NCBI RefSeq assembly: GCF_900113285.1
Contig: NZ_FOOT01000001.1
Coordinates: 310,001-374,000 of the forward strand
Length of the DNA: 64,000 nt
Source of the DNA: Pontibacter chinhatensis
Lineage (GTDB): Bacteria; Bacteroidota; Bacteroidia; Cytophagales; Hymenobacteraceae
Direction: 5' to 3'
Below the pieces are notes generated by a model. That model had not been told where the DNA came from, searched no databases, and worked only from the letters and a program-made list of their open reading frames with translations. Of the stretch, positions 53,034 through 63,766 are shown one piece after another. A program made the position numbers and the translations under genes. Each line of letters begins with the position of its first letter. The stretch's first letter is position 1.

Positions 53034-54965
53034 TTAAAGGATCTGCATTTCGATGCGACGGTTCAGTCGGCGGTTTTCGTCGGAGGTGTTGGGTTTTACA
53101 GGCTTTGTTTCGCCGTAGCCTTTGTAGCGGATGCGGTCTTTGCCGATGCCGTTTCCGGCCAAATAGTCTACCACAGATTTTGCGCGTCGCTCTGACAGCA
53201 CCTGGTTGGCCTTGTCCGACCCCACATCATCCGTGTGCCCCGATATCTCTATCTTCACCTGCGGGTTCTGCTGCATAAAGGCAATCAGCTTATTTAGCTC
53301 TGTCTTCGATTTCTTCTCCAGGGCATACTTTCCCGTGTCAAAAAACAGGTTGTTGAGCACCATGGCTGCCCCGGCCTTAATCGGATCCAGGTACACATCC
53401 AGCGCCACCGGCGACAGTGCTTTGGAAGAAGTATAATCAAAACTGAGGCTGTTCATCAGGTACTTTGGCGCTGATACGTACAACGCATACTGCTTACCCT
53501 GGGTCAGCACCACCGTGTACTCGCCTGTTACTTTATCGGAGCTTACCTGTTGCACCAATGAGTCAGCTATCACGTCGTATAGCTGCACTTGCGCGGCCAG
53601 CGGTTTTTTGGAGGCTGCATCAAACACACGCCCCTGCGCATAAGTGCTGTTCACGCGGCTGCGCCATTCGGCAGGAACATCAAAGGTAAAGATCTGTATA
53701 CTTGGCGCACCGCCATCGGTGCTCGTCTGTCTGGAGTAATAGCCTATCTCACTGTCGGGAGTAATGAAGAGCGATCCTTCGTCGGCATGGGTGTTAAGCG
53801 GATAACCCAGGTTTTGTGGGGCACTCCACTTGCCGTTCGCTTGCTTTTCTGCCTTAAACACATCCAGTCCGCCCATACCCATATGCCCATCGCTTACAAA
53901 GTATAAGGTAGTGCCACTCATGTGGATGGATGGCGCCATGTCGCGGCCGGTGGAGTTAATTTCCTTTCCCAGGTTAACGGGCTTGGTCCAGGTGCCGTCG
54001 TCGTTGCGGTTGGTAACCCAGATATCCTCCTTGCCAACCCCGCCTCCGCGTGTGGAGGAAAAGTATAACGTACGCCCGTCCGCCGAAAGGCTTGGCTGCG
54101 AATCCCAGGCTTTGGAGTTAACGATATTGCCCATGTTCTGGGGTTTGCTCCATTCACTGCCCGTCCGGAAGGAAATGTATAAATCACAGTCACCCTGAGT
54201 GTCGGGACGGTTACAGGAGGTAAAAACGAGCGTTCTGCCATCTCCGGAAATAGTCGCGGCACCCTCGTTGGCCGGAGTGTTGATGTTCGGGGAAATGGAT
54301 GTCGGGGCTTGCCAGGTGCCATCTTTATACTCACTCACGTAGATGTTCTCGTCGTGGTCGGGCCGGCCGCTTTCGCGGGCAGTATAGATGAAGAGGCGTT
54401 GGTCGGCGGTGGTATAGGGGAAATACTGGAGCCCAAAGCGGTTCAGGGTGCCGGGCAACTGCTGTGGAGTGAACGGCACAGGCTTCTGCATCGCCTCCAG
54501 GGCAAAACTGGCTGTCTTAAGTTGTTGCCTGGCGCGGTCTACCTGCCGGGCATGGGTAACGCCGGTTTTCAGGAATGTCTCGTACCACTCTTTTGCTGCG
54601 CCGTACTCCCCTTTCTCAAAGTATAATTCGGCCAGGTCGAAGTAGTTATTTGCCTGTCCTTTAGAGAAAGGAAGCAACTTCAAGCCTTTCTGCATGTACT
54701 CGAAGGCCGCTGGCTTGTTGCCCATGATGCGGTGCAAACCGGCTGCCCGCAGATAAGCCTCTGCAAACTGCGGATCACGCGCTATCGCCTGGTCAAACGC
54801 CTCCAGGGCGCGGTTAAAGTCACGTGCGCGGGCGTACTCTTCTGCTTTCTCATATAAACGCTCTGCCTTGGCCGAGGTGGTGCTAAGCTTGTGAGTTTGT
54901 GCCAGGCTGAGGGAGGCAGAACCGAACACCAGGAAAAAGGCAAGGAGCAGCTGTTTATACTTCAT
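53034..54965 (-). CDS. PorE-like TPR / PD40 propeller / CRD / OmpA-family protein
   Basis: 643 residues. Signal peptide 1-22 (ending SLAQ). TPR repeats cover about 33-160. A PD40/WD40-like propeller follows (about 190-430, e.g. SLSADGRTLYFSSTRGG and SIHMSGTTLYFVSDG). A carboxypeptidase-regulatory-like beta domain (about 445-515) precedes an OmpA peptidoglycan-binding domain (about 530-643, ISGHTDDVGSDKANQVLSE). This order is that of PorE of the type IX secretion system, but there is no lipobox Cys, unlike PorE. Related OmpA proteins of other roles share the layout. Confidence 0.85.
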   Translation of the reverse strand: MKYKQLLLAFFLVFGSASLSLAQTHKLSTTSAKAERLYEKAEEYARARDFNRALEAFDQAIARDPQFAEAYLRAAGLHRIMGNKPAAFEYMQKGLKLLPFSKGQANNYFDLAELYFEKGEYGAAKEWYETFLKTGVTHARQVDRARQQLKTASFALEAMQKPVPFTPQQLPGTLNRFGLQYFPYTTADQRLFIYTARESGRPDHDENIYVSEYKDGTWQAPTSISPNINTPANEGAATISGDGRTLVFTSCNRPDTQGDCDLYISFRTGSEWSKPQNMGNIVNSKAWDSQPSLSADGRTLYFSSTRGGGVGKEDIWVTNRNDDGTWTKPVNLGKEINSTGRDMAPSIHMSGTTLYFVSDGHMGMGGLDVFKAEKQANGKWSAPQNLGYPLNTHADEGSLFITPDSEIGYYSRQTSTDGGAPSIQIFTFDVPAEWRSRVNSTYAQGRVFDAASKKPLAAQVQLYDVIADSLVQQVSSDKVTGEYTVVLTQGKQYALYVSAPKYLMNSLSFDYTSSKALSPVALDVYLDPIKAGAAMVLNNLFFDTGKYALEKKSKTELNKLIAFMQQNPQVKIEISGHTDDVGSDKANQVLSERRAKSVVDYLAGNGIGKDRIRYKGYGETKPVKPNTSDENRRLNRRIEMQIL

Positions 54966-54971
54966 GTGGAG

Positions 54972-55646
54972 TTATGGAATATCCATGTACTTGTGCGTCT
55001 GTAACGACACGCGCCATTTCGGGTTGTTTTTAACGTATTCCACGATCAGAGGCGTCATCTCAGCTGCTTTGCTCCACTCCGGCTGCAGGTATAACCTGCA
55101 GTGCTCCCCTACACTGGCTGCGTGCTCTTCGGCCCACTTAAAATCGCTTTTGTTAAAGATAATTACTTTTAGCTCATGCGCAAAAGGATACACGGACGGA
55201 TCAGGCTGCTTGAATTTTTTAGGCGAAAGGCATATCCAATCCCAGCTGCCACTGATGGGGTAAGCACCGGAAGTTTCGATATAGGTTTTGATGCCGCGCG
55301 CCTGCAGCTGCTCCGTCAGCGGGCCCAGGTTGTAGAGCAGCGGCTCCCCACCGGTTATCACCACGGCTTTGCCAGGGTAAGCGGCAGCTGTTTCCACAAT
55401 CGCTTCGATGGGCGTGAGCGGGTGCGCCTCTGCATCCCAGCTTTCTTTCACGTCGCACCAATGGCAGCCCACATCGCAGCCACCTAAACGGATAAAGTAT
55501 GCGGCCGTGCCGGTGTTGCCACCCTCTCCCTGTATCGTATAAAAAGCCTCCATCAGGGGCAGTTCGCTACCATCCTTCGGAACCTGGTGTATAGAGGCTG
55601 TTTTGATGACGTTTAATTCTTCCAATGCTGTAAAATCTAAAGCCAT
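54972..55646 (-). CDS. queE: 7-carboxy-7-deazaguanine synthase
   Basis: 224 residues of the radical SAM family. The iron-sulfur ligands are C57, C61 and C64 in GGCDVGCHWCDVK; FYTIQGEGGNTG precedes them and ITGGEPLL binds SAM. It forms CDG for queuosine or other 7-deazapurines. It is 6 bp upstream of the PorE-like gene, so the two are probably co-transcribed. No queC, queD or queF is nearby. Confidence 0.92.
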   Translation of the reverse strand: MALDFTALEELNVIKTASIHQVPKDGSELPLMEAFYTIQGEGGNTGTAAYFIRLGGCDVGCHWCDVKESWDAEAHPLTPIEAIVETAAAYPGKAVVITGGEPLLYNLGPLTEQLQARGIKTYIETSGAYPISGSWDWICLSPKKFKQPDPSVYPFAHELKVIIFNKSDFKWAEEHAASVGEHCRLYLQPEWSKAAEMTPLIVEYVKNNPKWRVSLQTHKYMDIP

Positions 55647-55815
55647 ACTTTTAAACTTTGAAGTATGGCACTCATACTTGCCGCCCTAATAATAAACCGT
55701 AAGACAGGCGGAACTTACAAAGTTAGCTAAAAATGCAACAAGGTTTGCAGTCCATGTGTTCCTTGCTCCACAGAAGGGGGTTTTTATACTTTTATACTTT
55801 CGGTGGGCACCTGAA

Positions 55816-55864
55816 AAGTATAAACCTCACCGCATCCTGTTCGGGCACGGTGAGGTTTATACTT
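55816..55864. terminator. folD terminator built from two inverted AAGTATA words
   Basis: Perfect 17-bp arms at 55816-55832 and 55848-55864 surround a 15-nt loop. Each outer end is the iterated word itself (AAGTATAAACC and GGTTTATACTT). Five further copies lie within 80 bp on either side (55785-55895). It serves folD, ending at 55880 on the minus strand. Confidence 0.8.
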
Positions 55865-55879
55865 AAAGCAGCTTTATAC

Positions 55880-56761
55880 TTAGCCGTATACTTCTTTCTT
55901 AGAAGCTCGGAGCGTGTTCATCATCAGCATGGCAATGGTGAGCGGGCCTACGCCACCCGGAACCGGTGTGATGTAGCTGCACTTCGGCGCCACGCTGTCA
56001 AAATCCACGTCGCCTCTTAAACGGAAACCGGATTTGCGGCTAGCGTCCGGCACTCGCGTAGTGCCCACGTCAATCACTACGGCGCCTTCACGCACCATAT
56101 CAGCGGTGATTAAGCCCGGCTGACCAACGGCCACAATGATGATATCCGCTTGGCGGGTGTGGTAAGCTAGGTCTGTCGTATGGCGGTGGCAAAGCGTAAC
56201 GGTGCAGTTACCCGGATAAGCCGATTTCGACATCAGGATGCTCATGGGCGTTCCGACGATGTTGCTGCGGCCAATCACCACGCAATGTTTGCCTTTGGTC
56301 TCTATCTCATAGCGCATCAGCAGCTGCAGAATACCGGCGGGTGTGGCGGGCAGGTAAGCAGGTAAGCCGGCCACCATGCGGCCCACGTTGGTCGGGTGGA
56401 AACCGTCCACGTCCTTCTTCGGGTCAATGGCCTCAATTACCTTTTCCGTATCGATGTGCCTTGGCAGCGGCAGCTGCACGATAAAGCCGTCTACTTCCTC
56501 ATCCTCATTCAGCTCCTTTATCTTGTTCAGCAACTCTTCTTCGGTAACGGTGTCCTCGTAACGGATAAGGCTGGAGCCAAAGCCAATGCGCTCGCAGGTG
56601 GCCACTTTATTCGTGACATAGGTAATGGAGCCGCCGTCGTTACCCACCAGCACTGCGGCCAGGTGTGGCACTTTGCCTCCTTTTGCTTTTATCGCAGCTA
56701 CCTCAGCTGCGATTTCGTTTTGAATGGCTTCGGATGTTTTTTTACCGTCGAGCAGGGTCAT
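55880..56761 (-). CDS. folD: Methylenetetrahydrofolate dehydrogenase/cyclohydrolase
   Basis: 293 residues. [19 protein letters not shown] (the YVxxK active site), [28 protein letters not shown] and the NADP motif [11 protein letters not shown] are all present. It interconverts methylene-, methenyl- and formyl-tetrahydrofolate. It lies 22 bp after the CYTH gene on the same strand. Confidence 0.95.
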   Translation of the reverse strand: MTLLDGKKTSEAIQNEIAAEVAAIKAKGGKVPHLAAVLVGNDGGSITYVTNKVATCERIGFGSSLIRYEDTVTEEELLNKIKELNEDEEVDGFIVQLPLPRHIDTEKVIEAIDPKKDVDGFHPTNVGRMVAGLPAYLPATPAGILQLLMRYEIETKGKHCVVIGRSNIVGTPMSILMSKSAYPGNCTVTLCHRHTTDLAYHTRQADIIIVAVGQPGLITADMVREGAVVIDVGTTRVPDASRKSGFRLRGDVDFDSVAPKCSYITPVPGGVGPLTIAMLMMNTLRASKKEVYG

Positions 56762-56783
56762 GATATTAATTGAGAGTTATGAA

Positions 56784-57290
56784 TTAAGCGTTAATGTCAA
56801 TATATGAGTCGTTGATCAAGTCTTCTTCATCAATCTGTAGTAGCTCTTTGTAATGCTCGCATTGCTGTTTGAGCACTTCCACCCCTAGGGAACCGTCCAG
56901 ATCTATGGCTTCAATTTCGATAAAATGCCCACGCCCCTCCAGGTGATCGATATGAAACTTTACATTGCCGAGAAAGAAGATTTTCCGAAGCTTTCTGACC
57001 TGAGCGAGTACTTTTTTGCCACCACAAACCTGCGCTACTGTTGCGGCGCCGGGATTCTTCAGGTAGAGCAATACTTCGGTCTGATGCATACTTCCACTTT
57101 TTTCTCTATTGTAGTGGATCAGCACGTTTTCAATGTTGCCCTGCCGGTGCTTGAGCCTGCCACAATCTGCCTCAAAATACGTGTCTGTTTGCACATCCAA
57201 ACCCACGTAATCCGCTTTGTGCTCCAACAATATACTTTCCGCTTCGGCAGGATCCGGGCAAAGAGCTTTTATGGTGATGTCAGCGTACAA
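56784..57290 (-). CDS. CYTH-domain protein (class IV adenylate cyclase-like)
   Basis: 168 residues from a TTG start at 57290; an in-frame stop four codons earlier excludes an ATG, so TTG is the only standard start that keeps the first strand. CYTH tunnel-fold residues are seen in DITIKALCPDPAEAE, TYFEADCGRLKHRQG, VRKLRKIFFLG and HFIEIEAID. These proteins bind triphosphates (adenylate cyclase, thiamine triphosphatase or polyphosphatase type); which one cannot be said. It is co-directional with folD. Confidence 0.72.
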   Translation of the reverse strand: MYADITIKALCPDPAEAESILLEHKADYVGLDVQTDTYFEADCGRLKHRQGNIENVLIHYNREKSGSMHQTEVLLYLKNPGAATVAQVCGGKKVLAQVRKLRKIFFLGNVKFHIDHLEGRGHFIEIEAIDLDGSLGVEVLKQQCEHYKELLQIDEEDLINDSYIDINA

Positions 57291-57404
57291 AGCGTCTGTA
57301 TTTTATTTTGACAAAGGGCAAAAGACCAAGTGACAAAGGTTGAATTATAAGTGTAATGTCTTGTGTCCTTTGTCAAAAACTCATTTGTAAGGCAAATTAA
57401 AGCC
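57291..57404. repeat. TTGACAAAGG inverted repeat gap
   Basis: TTGACAAAGG (about 57308) pairs with CCTTTGTCAA (about 57367), and further GACAAAGG units lie between. It is the same family as the argF'-argB gap at 9125-9264. Confidence 0.6.
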
Positions 57405-57446
57405 ACAAGCCCCGGCATGCAGGGGCACGCCGGGGCTTGTTTATAC
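57405..57446 (-). terminator. lepA terminator
   Basis: 12-bp arms ACAAGCCCCGGC (57405-57416) and GCCGGGGCTTGT (57429-57440) with a 12-nt loop. A TTATACTTTA word follows directly on the lepA side. Confidence 0.75.
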
Positions 57447-57447
57447 T

Positions 57448-59232
57448 TTAGTCGAGTTTGAGCACAGCTAAGAAGGCCTCTTGCGGAATCTCCACGTTGC
57501 CTACCTGGCGCATGCGTTTCTTACCTTTTTTCTGTTTCTCCAGGAGTTTACGCTTACGCGAGATGTCACCGCCGTAGCACTTGGCCAGTACGTTCTTGCG
57601 CATGGCTTTTACAGTCTCGCGGGCGATGATTTTTTGCCCGATAGCGGCCTGAATGGCGATCTCGAACATCTGGCGCGGCAACAGTTCACGCAACTTTTCG
57701 CAGAGGCGCTTGCCCCAGTCGTAAGCTTTGTCGCGGTGCACAATGGCGCTCAGCGCGTCCACTTTCTCGCCGTTCAGCATGATGTCCAGTTTCACCATGT
57801 TGGACTGGCGGAAGCCGATCAGCTCGTAGTCCAGGGAGGCATAGCCACGGGAAATGGTCTTGAGCTTATCGAAGAAGTCGAACACGATCTCAGCCAGCGG
57901 CATCTCGAAGGTCATCTCCACGCGGTCGCTGGTCAGGTAGGTCTGGTTCTTCAGGATACCGCGCTTGTCCATGCAAAGCGTGATGATCGGCCCCACAAAC
58001 TCCGCCTTGGAAATGATTTGGGCCTTGATGAACGGCTCTTCGATGTGGTCGATGTAGTTTGGATCCGGCATCTCCGACGGCGCGTTTACCTTCACCATTT
58101 TATCTTTGGTCGTATAGGCATGGAACTGTACCGACGGTACCGTGGTGATCACGGTCATGTCGAACTCGCGCTCCAGGCGCTCCTGCACGATTTCCATGTG
58201 CAGCATGCCCAGGAAGCCGCAACGGAAACCGAAACCAAGCGCCGCCGACGTCTCCGGCTCCCACACCAGCGAGGCGTCGTTGAGCTGCAGCTTCTCCATC
58301 GAGGCGCGCAGTTCTTCGTACTCGCTTGTCTCTACCGGGTAAATACCGGCAAATACCATCGGCTTCACGTCCTCAAAACCCTGAATGCCCTGCGCCGGAC
58401 GGTCCACGTGCGTGATGGTATCCCCTACTTTTACCTCCTTGGCGTTCTTGATGCCCGAGATCAGGTAGCCCACATTGCCCGTTGACATTTCCTGGCGAGG
58501 CTCCTGGTTCAGCTTCAGCACCCCGATTTCGTCGGCCTCATAGGTTTTGCCCGTGTTGATGAACTTCACCTTATCGCCTTTCTTCAGCGTGCCGTTAAAA
58601 ATGCGGAAGTATACTTCGATGCCTCTGTAGGAGTTAAACACCGAGTCGAAGATCAGTGCCTGAAGCGGTGCCGTCGGATCACCTTTCGGAGCCGGTATGC
58701 GCTCGCAAATCGCAGCCAGGATGTCTTCTATGCCTATTCCTGCCTTACCGGAGGCATGGATGATGTCTTCGCGGTCGCAGCCAATTAGTTCGATGATCTG
58801 GTCAGACACTTCCTCCGGCATGGCGTGCGGCAGGTCGATCTTGTTCAGGACCGGGATAATTTCCAGGTCGTTGCCAATCGCTAAGTATAAGTTGGAGATG
58901 GTCTGGGCCTCAATCCCCTGGGAGGAATCCACAATCAGCAGCGCGCCCTCGCAGGCAGCAATAGAGCGGGAAACCTCGTAAGAGAAGTCCACGTGACCCG
59001 GTGTGTCGATCAGGTTCAGTACATAGTCCTCGCCCTTGTAATGGTAGTTCATCTGGATGGCGTGGCTCTTGATGGTAATGCCGCGCTCACGCTCCAGGTC
59101 CATGTTATCGAGCAGCTGGTTTTGCATTTCACGCTCTGCCACCGTAGAGGTAAACTCCAGCAGGCGGTCGGCCAGGGTACTCTTACCATGGTCGATGTGG
59201 GCGATGATGCAGAAATTGCGAATGTTCTTCAT
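57448..59232 (-). CDS. lepA: Elongation factor 4 (LepA), ribosomal back-translocase
   Basis: 594 residues, full length. G1 [12 protein letters not shown] (residues 9-20), G2 [13 protein letters not shown]3 [15 protein letters not shown] and G4 NKIDLPHA are followed by the EF-G-like domains and the LepA-specific C-terminus ([20 protein letters not shown]). It is a translational GTPase at the ribosome. Confidence 0.97.
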   Translation of the reverse strand: MKNIRNFCIIAHIDHGKSTLADRLLEFTSTVAEREMQNQLLDNMDLERERGITIKSHAIQMNYHYKGEDYVLNLIDTPGHVDFSYEVSRSIAACEGALLIVDSSQGIEAQTISNLYLAIGNDLEIIPVLNKIDLPHAMPEEVSDQIIELIGCDREDIIHASGKAGIGIEDILAAICERIPAPKGDPTAPLQALIFDSVFNSYRGIEVYFRIFNGTLKKGDKVKFINTGKTYEADEIGVLKLNQEPRQEMSTGNVGYLISGIKNAKEVKVGDTITHVDRPAQGIQGFEDVKPMVFAGIYPVETSEYEELRASMEKLQLNDASLVWEPETSAALGFGFRCGFLGMLHMEIVQERLEREFDMTVITTVPSVQFHAYTTKDKMVKVNAPSEMPDPNYIDHIEEPFIKAQIISKAEFVGPIITLCMDKRGILKNQTYLTSDRVEMTFEMPLAEIVFDFFDKLKTISRGYASLDYELIGFRQSNMVKLDIMLNGEKVDALSAIVHRDKAYDWGKRLCEKLRELLPRQMFEIAIQAAIGQKIIARETVKAMRKNVLAKCYGGDISRKRKLLEKQKKGKKRMRQVGNVEIPQEAFLAVLKLD

Positions 59233-59251
59233 ATAGTATCAATACGGAAAA

Positions 59252-59259
59252 CAAAGTTA
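59252..59259 (-). promoter_or_regulatory. Predicted -7 box for lepA
   Basis: On the minus strand the bases read TAACTTTG, an exact TANNTTTG match, 19 bp before the ATG at 59232. The -33 region is not obvious. Confidence 0.4.
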
Positions 59260-59393
59260 AGAAGAAACATTGTTTGTTGCTGCTTTCAGTATCAAGAATT
59301 ATCGTTTAAACCCACATTCAGGCACTTCTGCCTGAAAATGGGCCAGGTTCTAAGCGTTCCAGCGTATAAAAGGCAGTATGAGAGGAGAGATTT

Positions 59394-59957
59394 ATGGAGA
59401 GCTACAAAAAGAATGATACAGCCCCGGACCACTCCGGCGGGATGACCCAGGTGGTAGAGCGGAATATAAAGGCACTTCTGGAGCGTAAAAAGCAAGAAGA
59501 ACAAAAACGTTCTGCCGAAAACCGTATTGCCGACAGCATCACAGCGTTTGTGGGTAGTATGCCCTTTGTGTACATCCACATCGTGTTTTTCGGGGTCTGG
59601 ATACTCTGGAACACCGGGCTGCTGGGCCTGAAGCCCTTCGACCCGTCGTTGGTGGTGCTGGCCATGGAGGCCTCCGTGGAGGCTATTTTCCTTTCCACAT
59701 TTGTCTTGATCAGTCAGAACCGCATGTCGGCACAGGCGGATAAACGCGCCGAGCTGGACCTGCAGATTAGCCTGCTGACAGAGCACGAGGTAACCCATTT
59801 GATTAAAATGGTGCGGGCGATAGCGCAGAAAATGGAGATAGAGGAATCGGAAAATCCTGAAATCAATGAGTTGGAGAAGAACGTGGCGCCTGAGAAAGTG
59901 ATGGATAGCATGGAAGAGAACGCGGAAAAAATCGACAAAGGCCATGTTACAGACTAA
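59394..59957 (+). CDS. DUF1003 membrane protein
   Basis: 187 residues. RIADSITAFVGSMPFVYIHIVFFGVWI and AMEASVEAIFLSTFVLISQNRM (two helices with conserved Glu) are the DUF1003 hallmarks. Long charged helices flank the membrane part. Function unknown. Confidence 0.9.
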   Translation: MESYKKNDTAPDHSGGMTQVVERNIKALLERKKQEEQKRSAENRIADSITAFVGSMPFVYIHIVFFGVWILWNTGLLGLKPFDPSLVVLAMEASVEAIFLSTFVLISQNRMSAQADKRAELDLQISLLTEHEVTHLIKMVRAIAQKMEIEESENPEINELEKNVAPEKVMDSMEENAEKIDKGHVTD

Positions 59958-60083
59958 ACCTATAGGATATGAGCCGCTGGTTTATACTTTAAGGTGGCTG
60001 TTGATACGAGGTAAGTACCGTAAACCATAGCATGAATTTTCCTATATTCGCATCAAATCTGGAAAAAACCTATTAAAACAAGT

Positions 60084-63000
60084 ATGTCCATTACCAAAGT
60101 AGAACCATACAAGCCCGTCAACCATATCCGTATCGTTACGGCTGCCTCGCTTTTCGATGGCCACGACGCGTCAATAAACATCATGCGCCGCATCATACAG
60201 GCTTCCGGAGCCGAGGTAATTCACCTGGGCCACAACCGCTCGGTGCAGGAAATCGTGGATTGTGCCATACAGGAGGATGCCCAGGCCATTGCGATCACCT
60301 CTTATCAGGGCGGCCACCTGGAGTATTTCAAGTACATGTACGACCTGCTCAACGAGCGCGGCTGCGGCCATATCCGCGTTTTCGGCGGCGGTGGCGGTGT
60401 TATACTTCCGACTGAGATAGAAGAACTGCACGAGTATGGCATTGCCAGAATATATTCTCCGGACGACGGACGCGCGATGGGCTTGCAGGGCATGATCAAC
60501 GACATGCTGCAGAAATGCGACTTCCCGACGGGCAACAACCTGAACGGCGAGGTAAAGCACCTGAAAGACAAAGACCCCAAGGCAATTGCCAAGCTCATCT
60601 CAGCTGCCGAAAACTTTCCGGAAGAAGCCAAATCCATACTTAACGAAGTAAAAGAGCAGGCCAAGGAAGTTAAAACTCCTGTACTGGGTATCACCGGTAC
60701 GGGTGGTGCCGGTAAATCGTCGCTGGTGGATGAGCTGGTGCGCCGTTTCCTGCTGGACTTCCCGGAAAAGAAAATTGCCATCATTTCCGTGGACCCATCG
60801 AAGCGCAAAACAGGTGGCGCCCTGCTGGGTGATAGAATCCGAATGAACTCCATCTCCAACGAGCGGGTGTACATGCGCTCTCTGGCTACGCGCCAAAGCA
60901 ACCTGGCTCTGAGTAAGTATGTGCAGGATGCCGTGGACATTATAAAGGCGGCGAACTTCGACCTTATTATACTTGAAACTTCTGGTATCGGCCAGTCGGA
61001 CACCGAAATCATCGAGCACTCGGACATGAGCCTGTATGTGATGACGCCGGAGTATGGTGCCGCCACGCAGCTCGAGAAGATCGATATGCTCGACTTTGCC
61101 GATGTGATTGCCTTGAATAAGTTCGACAAGCGGGGCGCACTCGATGCCCTGCGCGACGTGAAGAAGCAGTACAAGCGCAACCACCAGCTCTGGGAGGTAA
61201 ACGACGAGGACATCCCGGTTTTCGGAACCATCGCCTCGCAGTTTAACGACCCAGGTATGAACCGCCTCTACCGGGCGGTGATGGCAAAAATCACAGAAAA
61301 AACGGGGGTGGAGTTCGCTTCCAACCTGCATACCTCGCAGGAGATGTCGGAGAAAGTATACATCATCCCTCCTGCCCGCACCCGCTACCTGTCCGAGATT
61401 TCCGAAACCATCCGCAACTACGACAAGTGGAGCAAAGACCAGGCAGAAATAGCGCAGAAACTATACGGCATCAAGAAGTCTATTGAGGCTGTCCAAAGTA
61501 TAGAAATTGCGGACAAAGATCGCCTGGTAAAGCAGTTGGAGCAGGCGTATGCCGAGGTGGAGCTGAGCCTGGACGGACAGAACAAAAAGATCCTGGAGAA
61601 CTGGAAGGACAAAGTACAAGCCTATAAGAATGAGTTCTACGTGTTCAAGGTACGCGACAAGGAGCTGAAGATAAAAACCCATACCGAATCGCTCTCGCAC
61701 CTGCAGATCCCGAAAGTGGCTACGCCAAAGTATGAAGCCTGGGGAGATTTGCTCAAGTGGAACCTGCAGGAGAACGTACCGGGCGAGTTCCCTTACACGG
61801 CCGGCGTATTCCCGTTCAAGCGCGAGGGCGAAGACCCCACCCGTATGTTTGCCGGCGAAGGCGGACCGGAGCGTACGAACCGTCGTTTCCACTACGTGAG
61901 CTTGGGCATGCCAGCAAAGCGTTTATCTACGGCCTTTGACTCGGTAACCCTTTACGGCGAAGACCCGGACTACAGACCAGACATCTACGGCAAGATTGGT
62001 AACTCGGGTGTGAGCATCTGCTGCCTGGATGATGCCAAGAAACTATACTCCGGCTTTAACCTGGCCGACCCGATGACGTCTGTTTCGATGACCATCAACG
62101 GCCCGGCGGCCATACTTACCGGCTTCTTCATGAACGCCGCTATCGACCAGCAGTGCGAGTTATATATCAAAGAGCATGGCCTGGAGGCGGAAGTAAACCA
62201 GAAAATAGACGCTATCTATCAGGAGAAAGGCGTGGAGCGTCCGCGCTACCAGGGCGAGCTGCCACAAGGTAATGACAGGCTGGGTCTGATGCTGCTGGGC
62301 GTGACTGGTGACCAGGTGCTGCCGGCTGAAGTATACGAGCCAATCAAGGCCCGAACATTAGCAGCTGTTCGTGGTACCGTTCAGGCCGATATCCTGAAAG
62401 AAGACCAGGCACAAAACACCTGTATCTTCTCCACCGAGTTCTCGCTGCGTTTGATGGGTGACGTGCAGCAGTACTTCATCAACAAGAACGTTCGTAACTT
62501 CTACTCAGTGTCTATCTCAGGTTACCACATTGCAGAGGCGGGCGCCAACCCTATCTCGCAGCTGGCCTTCACGCTGGCCAACGGTTTTACCTTTGTGGAG
62601 TACTACGTGAGCCGCGGCATGGACATCAACAAGTTTGCACCTAACCTGAGCTTCTTCTTCTCCAACGGCATCGATCCGGAGTATGCGGTGATCGGCCGCG
62701 TGGCACGCCGCATCTGGGCCAAGGCGATGAAGCACAAGTATGGCGCAGACGCCCGTTCGCAGATGCTCAAGTACCATATCCAGACGTCTGGCCGTTCACT
62801 GCACGCCCAGGAGATTGACTTTAACGACATCCGCACCACGCTGCAGGCGCTTTACGCGATTTACGATAATTGTAACTCGCTGCACACGAACGCGTACGAC
62901 GAGGCCATCACCACACCAACCGAAGCTTCTGTACGCCGTGCGATGGCGATCCAGCTAATCATCAACCGTGAGCTGGGACTTGCCAAGAACGAGAACCCGC

Positions 63001-63470
63001 TGCAGGGCTCCTTTATCATTGAAGAGCTGACGGACCTGGTGGAAGAGGCTGTACTGGCTGAGTTCGATAGAATCACGGAGCGTGGCGGCGTACTGGGTGC
63101 CATGGAAACGATGTACCAGCGCGGCAAGATCCAGGAAGAGAGTTTATACTACGAGACGCTGAAGCATACCGGCGAGTACCCGATAATCGGTGTGAATACC
63201 TTCCTGTCTTCACAGGGCTCTCCTACGGTTATCCCGCAGGAGGTTATCCGTGCTACGGAGGAAGAGAAACAGTATCAGATAGCCATGCTGCAGTCGCTGC
63301 ACCAGCGCAATGCCGATAAGTCGGCGGAGATGCTGAAGCGCATCCAGCAGGTGGCCATCAACAACGGCAACATTTTCGAGGAGATGATGGAGACGGTGAA
63401 ATACTGCTCGCTCGGCCAGATAACGAATGCGCTGTTTGAGGTAGGCGGACAGTACCGTAGAAACATGTAA
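60084..63470 (+). CDS. icmF: Fused isobutyryl-CoA mutase IcmF (B12-dependent)
   Basis: 1128 residues. An N-terminal B12-binding domain (about 15-145) has [17 protein letters not shown] with the cobalt-ligand His. The central MeaI-type G3E GTPase chaperone has P-loop [12 protein letters not shown] at about 202-213 and NKFDKRG. A C-terminal acyl-CoA mutase barrel (about 560-1128) includes [19 protein letters not shown]. It isomerises isobutyryl-CoA and butyryl-CoA (some also act on isovaleryl-CoA). TATATTCG about 40 bp before the ATG resembles a -7 box. No cobalamin riboswitch was seen upstream. Confidence 0.95.
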   Translation: MSITKVEPYKPVNHIRIVTAASLFDGHDASINIMRRIIQASGAEVIHLGHNRSVQEIVDCAIQEDAQAIAITSYQGGHLEYFKYMYDLLNERGCGHIRVFGGGGGVILPTEIEELHEYGIARIYSPDDGRAMGLQGMINDMLQKCDFPTGNNLNGEVKHLKDKDPKAIAKLISAAENFPEEAKSILNEVKEQAKEVKTPVLGITGTGGAGKSSLVDELVRRFLLDFPEKKIAIISVDPSKRKTGGALLGDRIRMNSISNERVYMRSLATRQSNLALSKYVQDAVDIIKAANFDLIILETSGIGQSDTEIIEHSDMSLYVMTPEYGAATQLEKIDMLDFADVIALNKFDKRGALDALRDVKKQYKRNHQLWEVNDEDIPVFGTIASQFNDPGMNRLYRAVMAKITEKTGVEFASNLHTSQEMSEKVYIIPPARTRYLSEISETIRNYDKWSKDQAEIAQKLYGIKKSIEAVQSIEIADKDRLVKQLEQAYAEVELSLDGQNKKILENWKDKVQAYKNEFYVFKVRDKELKIKTHTESLSHLQIPKVATPKYEAWGDLLKWNLQENVPGEFPYTAGVFPFKREGEDPTRMFAGEGGPERTNRRFHYVSLGMPAKRLSTAFDSVTLYGEDPDYRPDIYGKIGNSGVSICCLDDAKKLYSGFNLADPMTSVSMTINGPAAILTGFFMNAAIDQQCELYIKEHGLEAEVNQKIDAIYQEKGVERPRYQGELPQGNDRLGLMLLGVTGDQVLPAEVYEPIKARTLAAVRGTVQADILKEDQAQNTCIFSTEFSLRLMGDVQQYFINKNVRNFYSVSISGYHIAEAGANPISQLAFTLANGFTFVEYYVSRGMDINKFAPNLSFFFSNGIDPEYAVIGRVARRIWAKAMKHKYGADARSQMLKYHIQTSGRSLHAQEIDFNDIRTTLQALYAIYDNCNSLHTNAYDEAITTPTEASVRRAMAIQLIINRELGLAKNENPLQGSFIIEELTDLVEEAVLAEFDRITERGGVLGAMETMYQRGKIQEESLYYETLKHTGEYPIIGVNTFLSSQGSPTVIPQEVIRATEEEKQYQIAMLQSLHQRNADKSAEMLKRIQQVAINNGNIFEEMMETVKYCSLGQITNALFEVGGQYRRNM

Positions 63471-63499
63471 GTTATGCTTTAAAGTATAAACTAGAAGTA

Positions 63500-63538
63500 T
63501 AAAATAGAGAGCCGGGCCACGTGTCCGGCTTTTCTTTT
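63500..63538 (+). terminator. icmF terminator
   Basis: AGCCGG (63510-63515) pairs with CCGGCT (63525-63530), with further partial pairing in the loop and a T-rich tail (TTTCTTTT). Two AAGTATA words (63482 and 63495) precede it. Confidence 0.65.
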
Positions 63539-63614
63539 AAATAGGGTTAGTCAATACATTAACCTTCTTTTAGCCCGTTGTCGTAAGTATAAATCTGTAA
63601 CCACAAAGCATACT

Positions 63615-63764
63615 ATGAACCAGTCAAAAGAAACTCCCCTACTGTTTTTGCTCGGAACAGCGCTACTGATAGGTGCGGCTGCTTACCTGCTCATCAGCTG
63701 TCAGTTCGACGAGGAGGATTTTGAGTTTGATACCTATGATGAAGACAGTGAGGATTACCTTTAA
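63615..63764 (+). CDS. Tiny acidic lipoprotein/membrane protein (49 aa)
   Basis: A 49-residue ORF from ATG at 63615. Residues 1-7 are polar, and 8-28 form a hydrophobic helix ending LLISC, which fits a lipobox with Cys29. The remaining 20 residues are almost all Asp/Glu/Tyr/Phe (FDEEDFEF, DEDSEDYL). It may be a processed mini-lipoprotein or a single-pass protein. It has its own gap upstream and a strong terminator 2 bp downstream, which supports it as a gene. No family recognised. Confidence 0.5.
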   Translation: MNQSKETPLLFLLGTALLIGAAAYLLISCQFDEEDFEFDTYDEDSEDYL

Positions 63765-63766
63765 AA

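Noticed and set aside
57481..58485. 334-codon plus-strand ORF
   Set aside because: Antisense shadow of lepA, one of the most conserved genes in the window.
59958..60083. Cobalamin riboswitch before the B12-dependent icmF gene
   Set aside because: The gap is only 126 bp and has no B12-box or appropriate stems; B12 riboswitches usually control synthesis or uptake rather than mutases.
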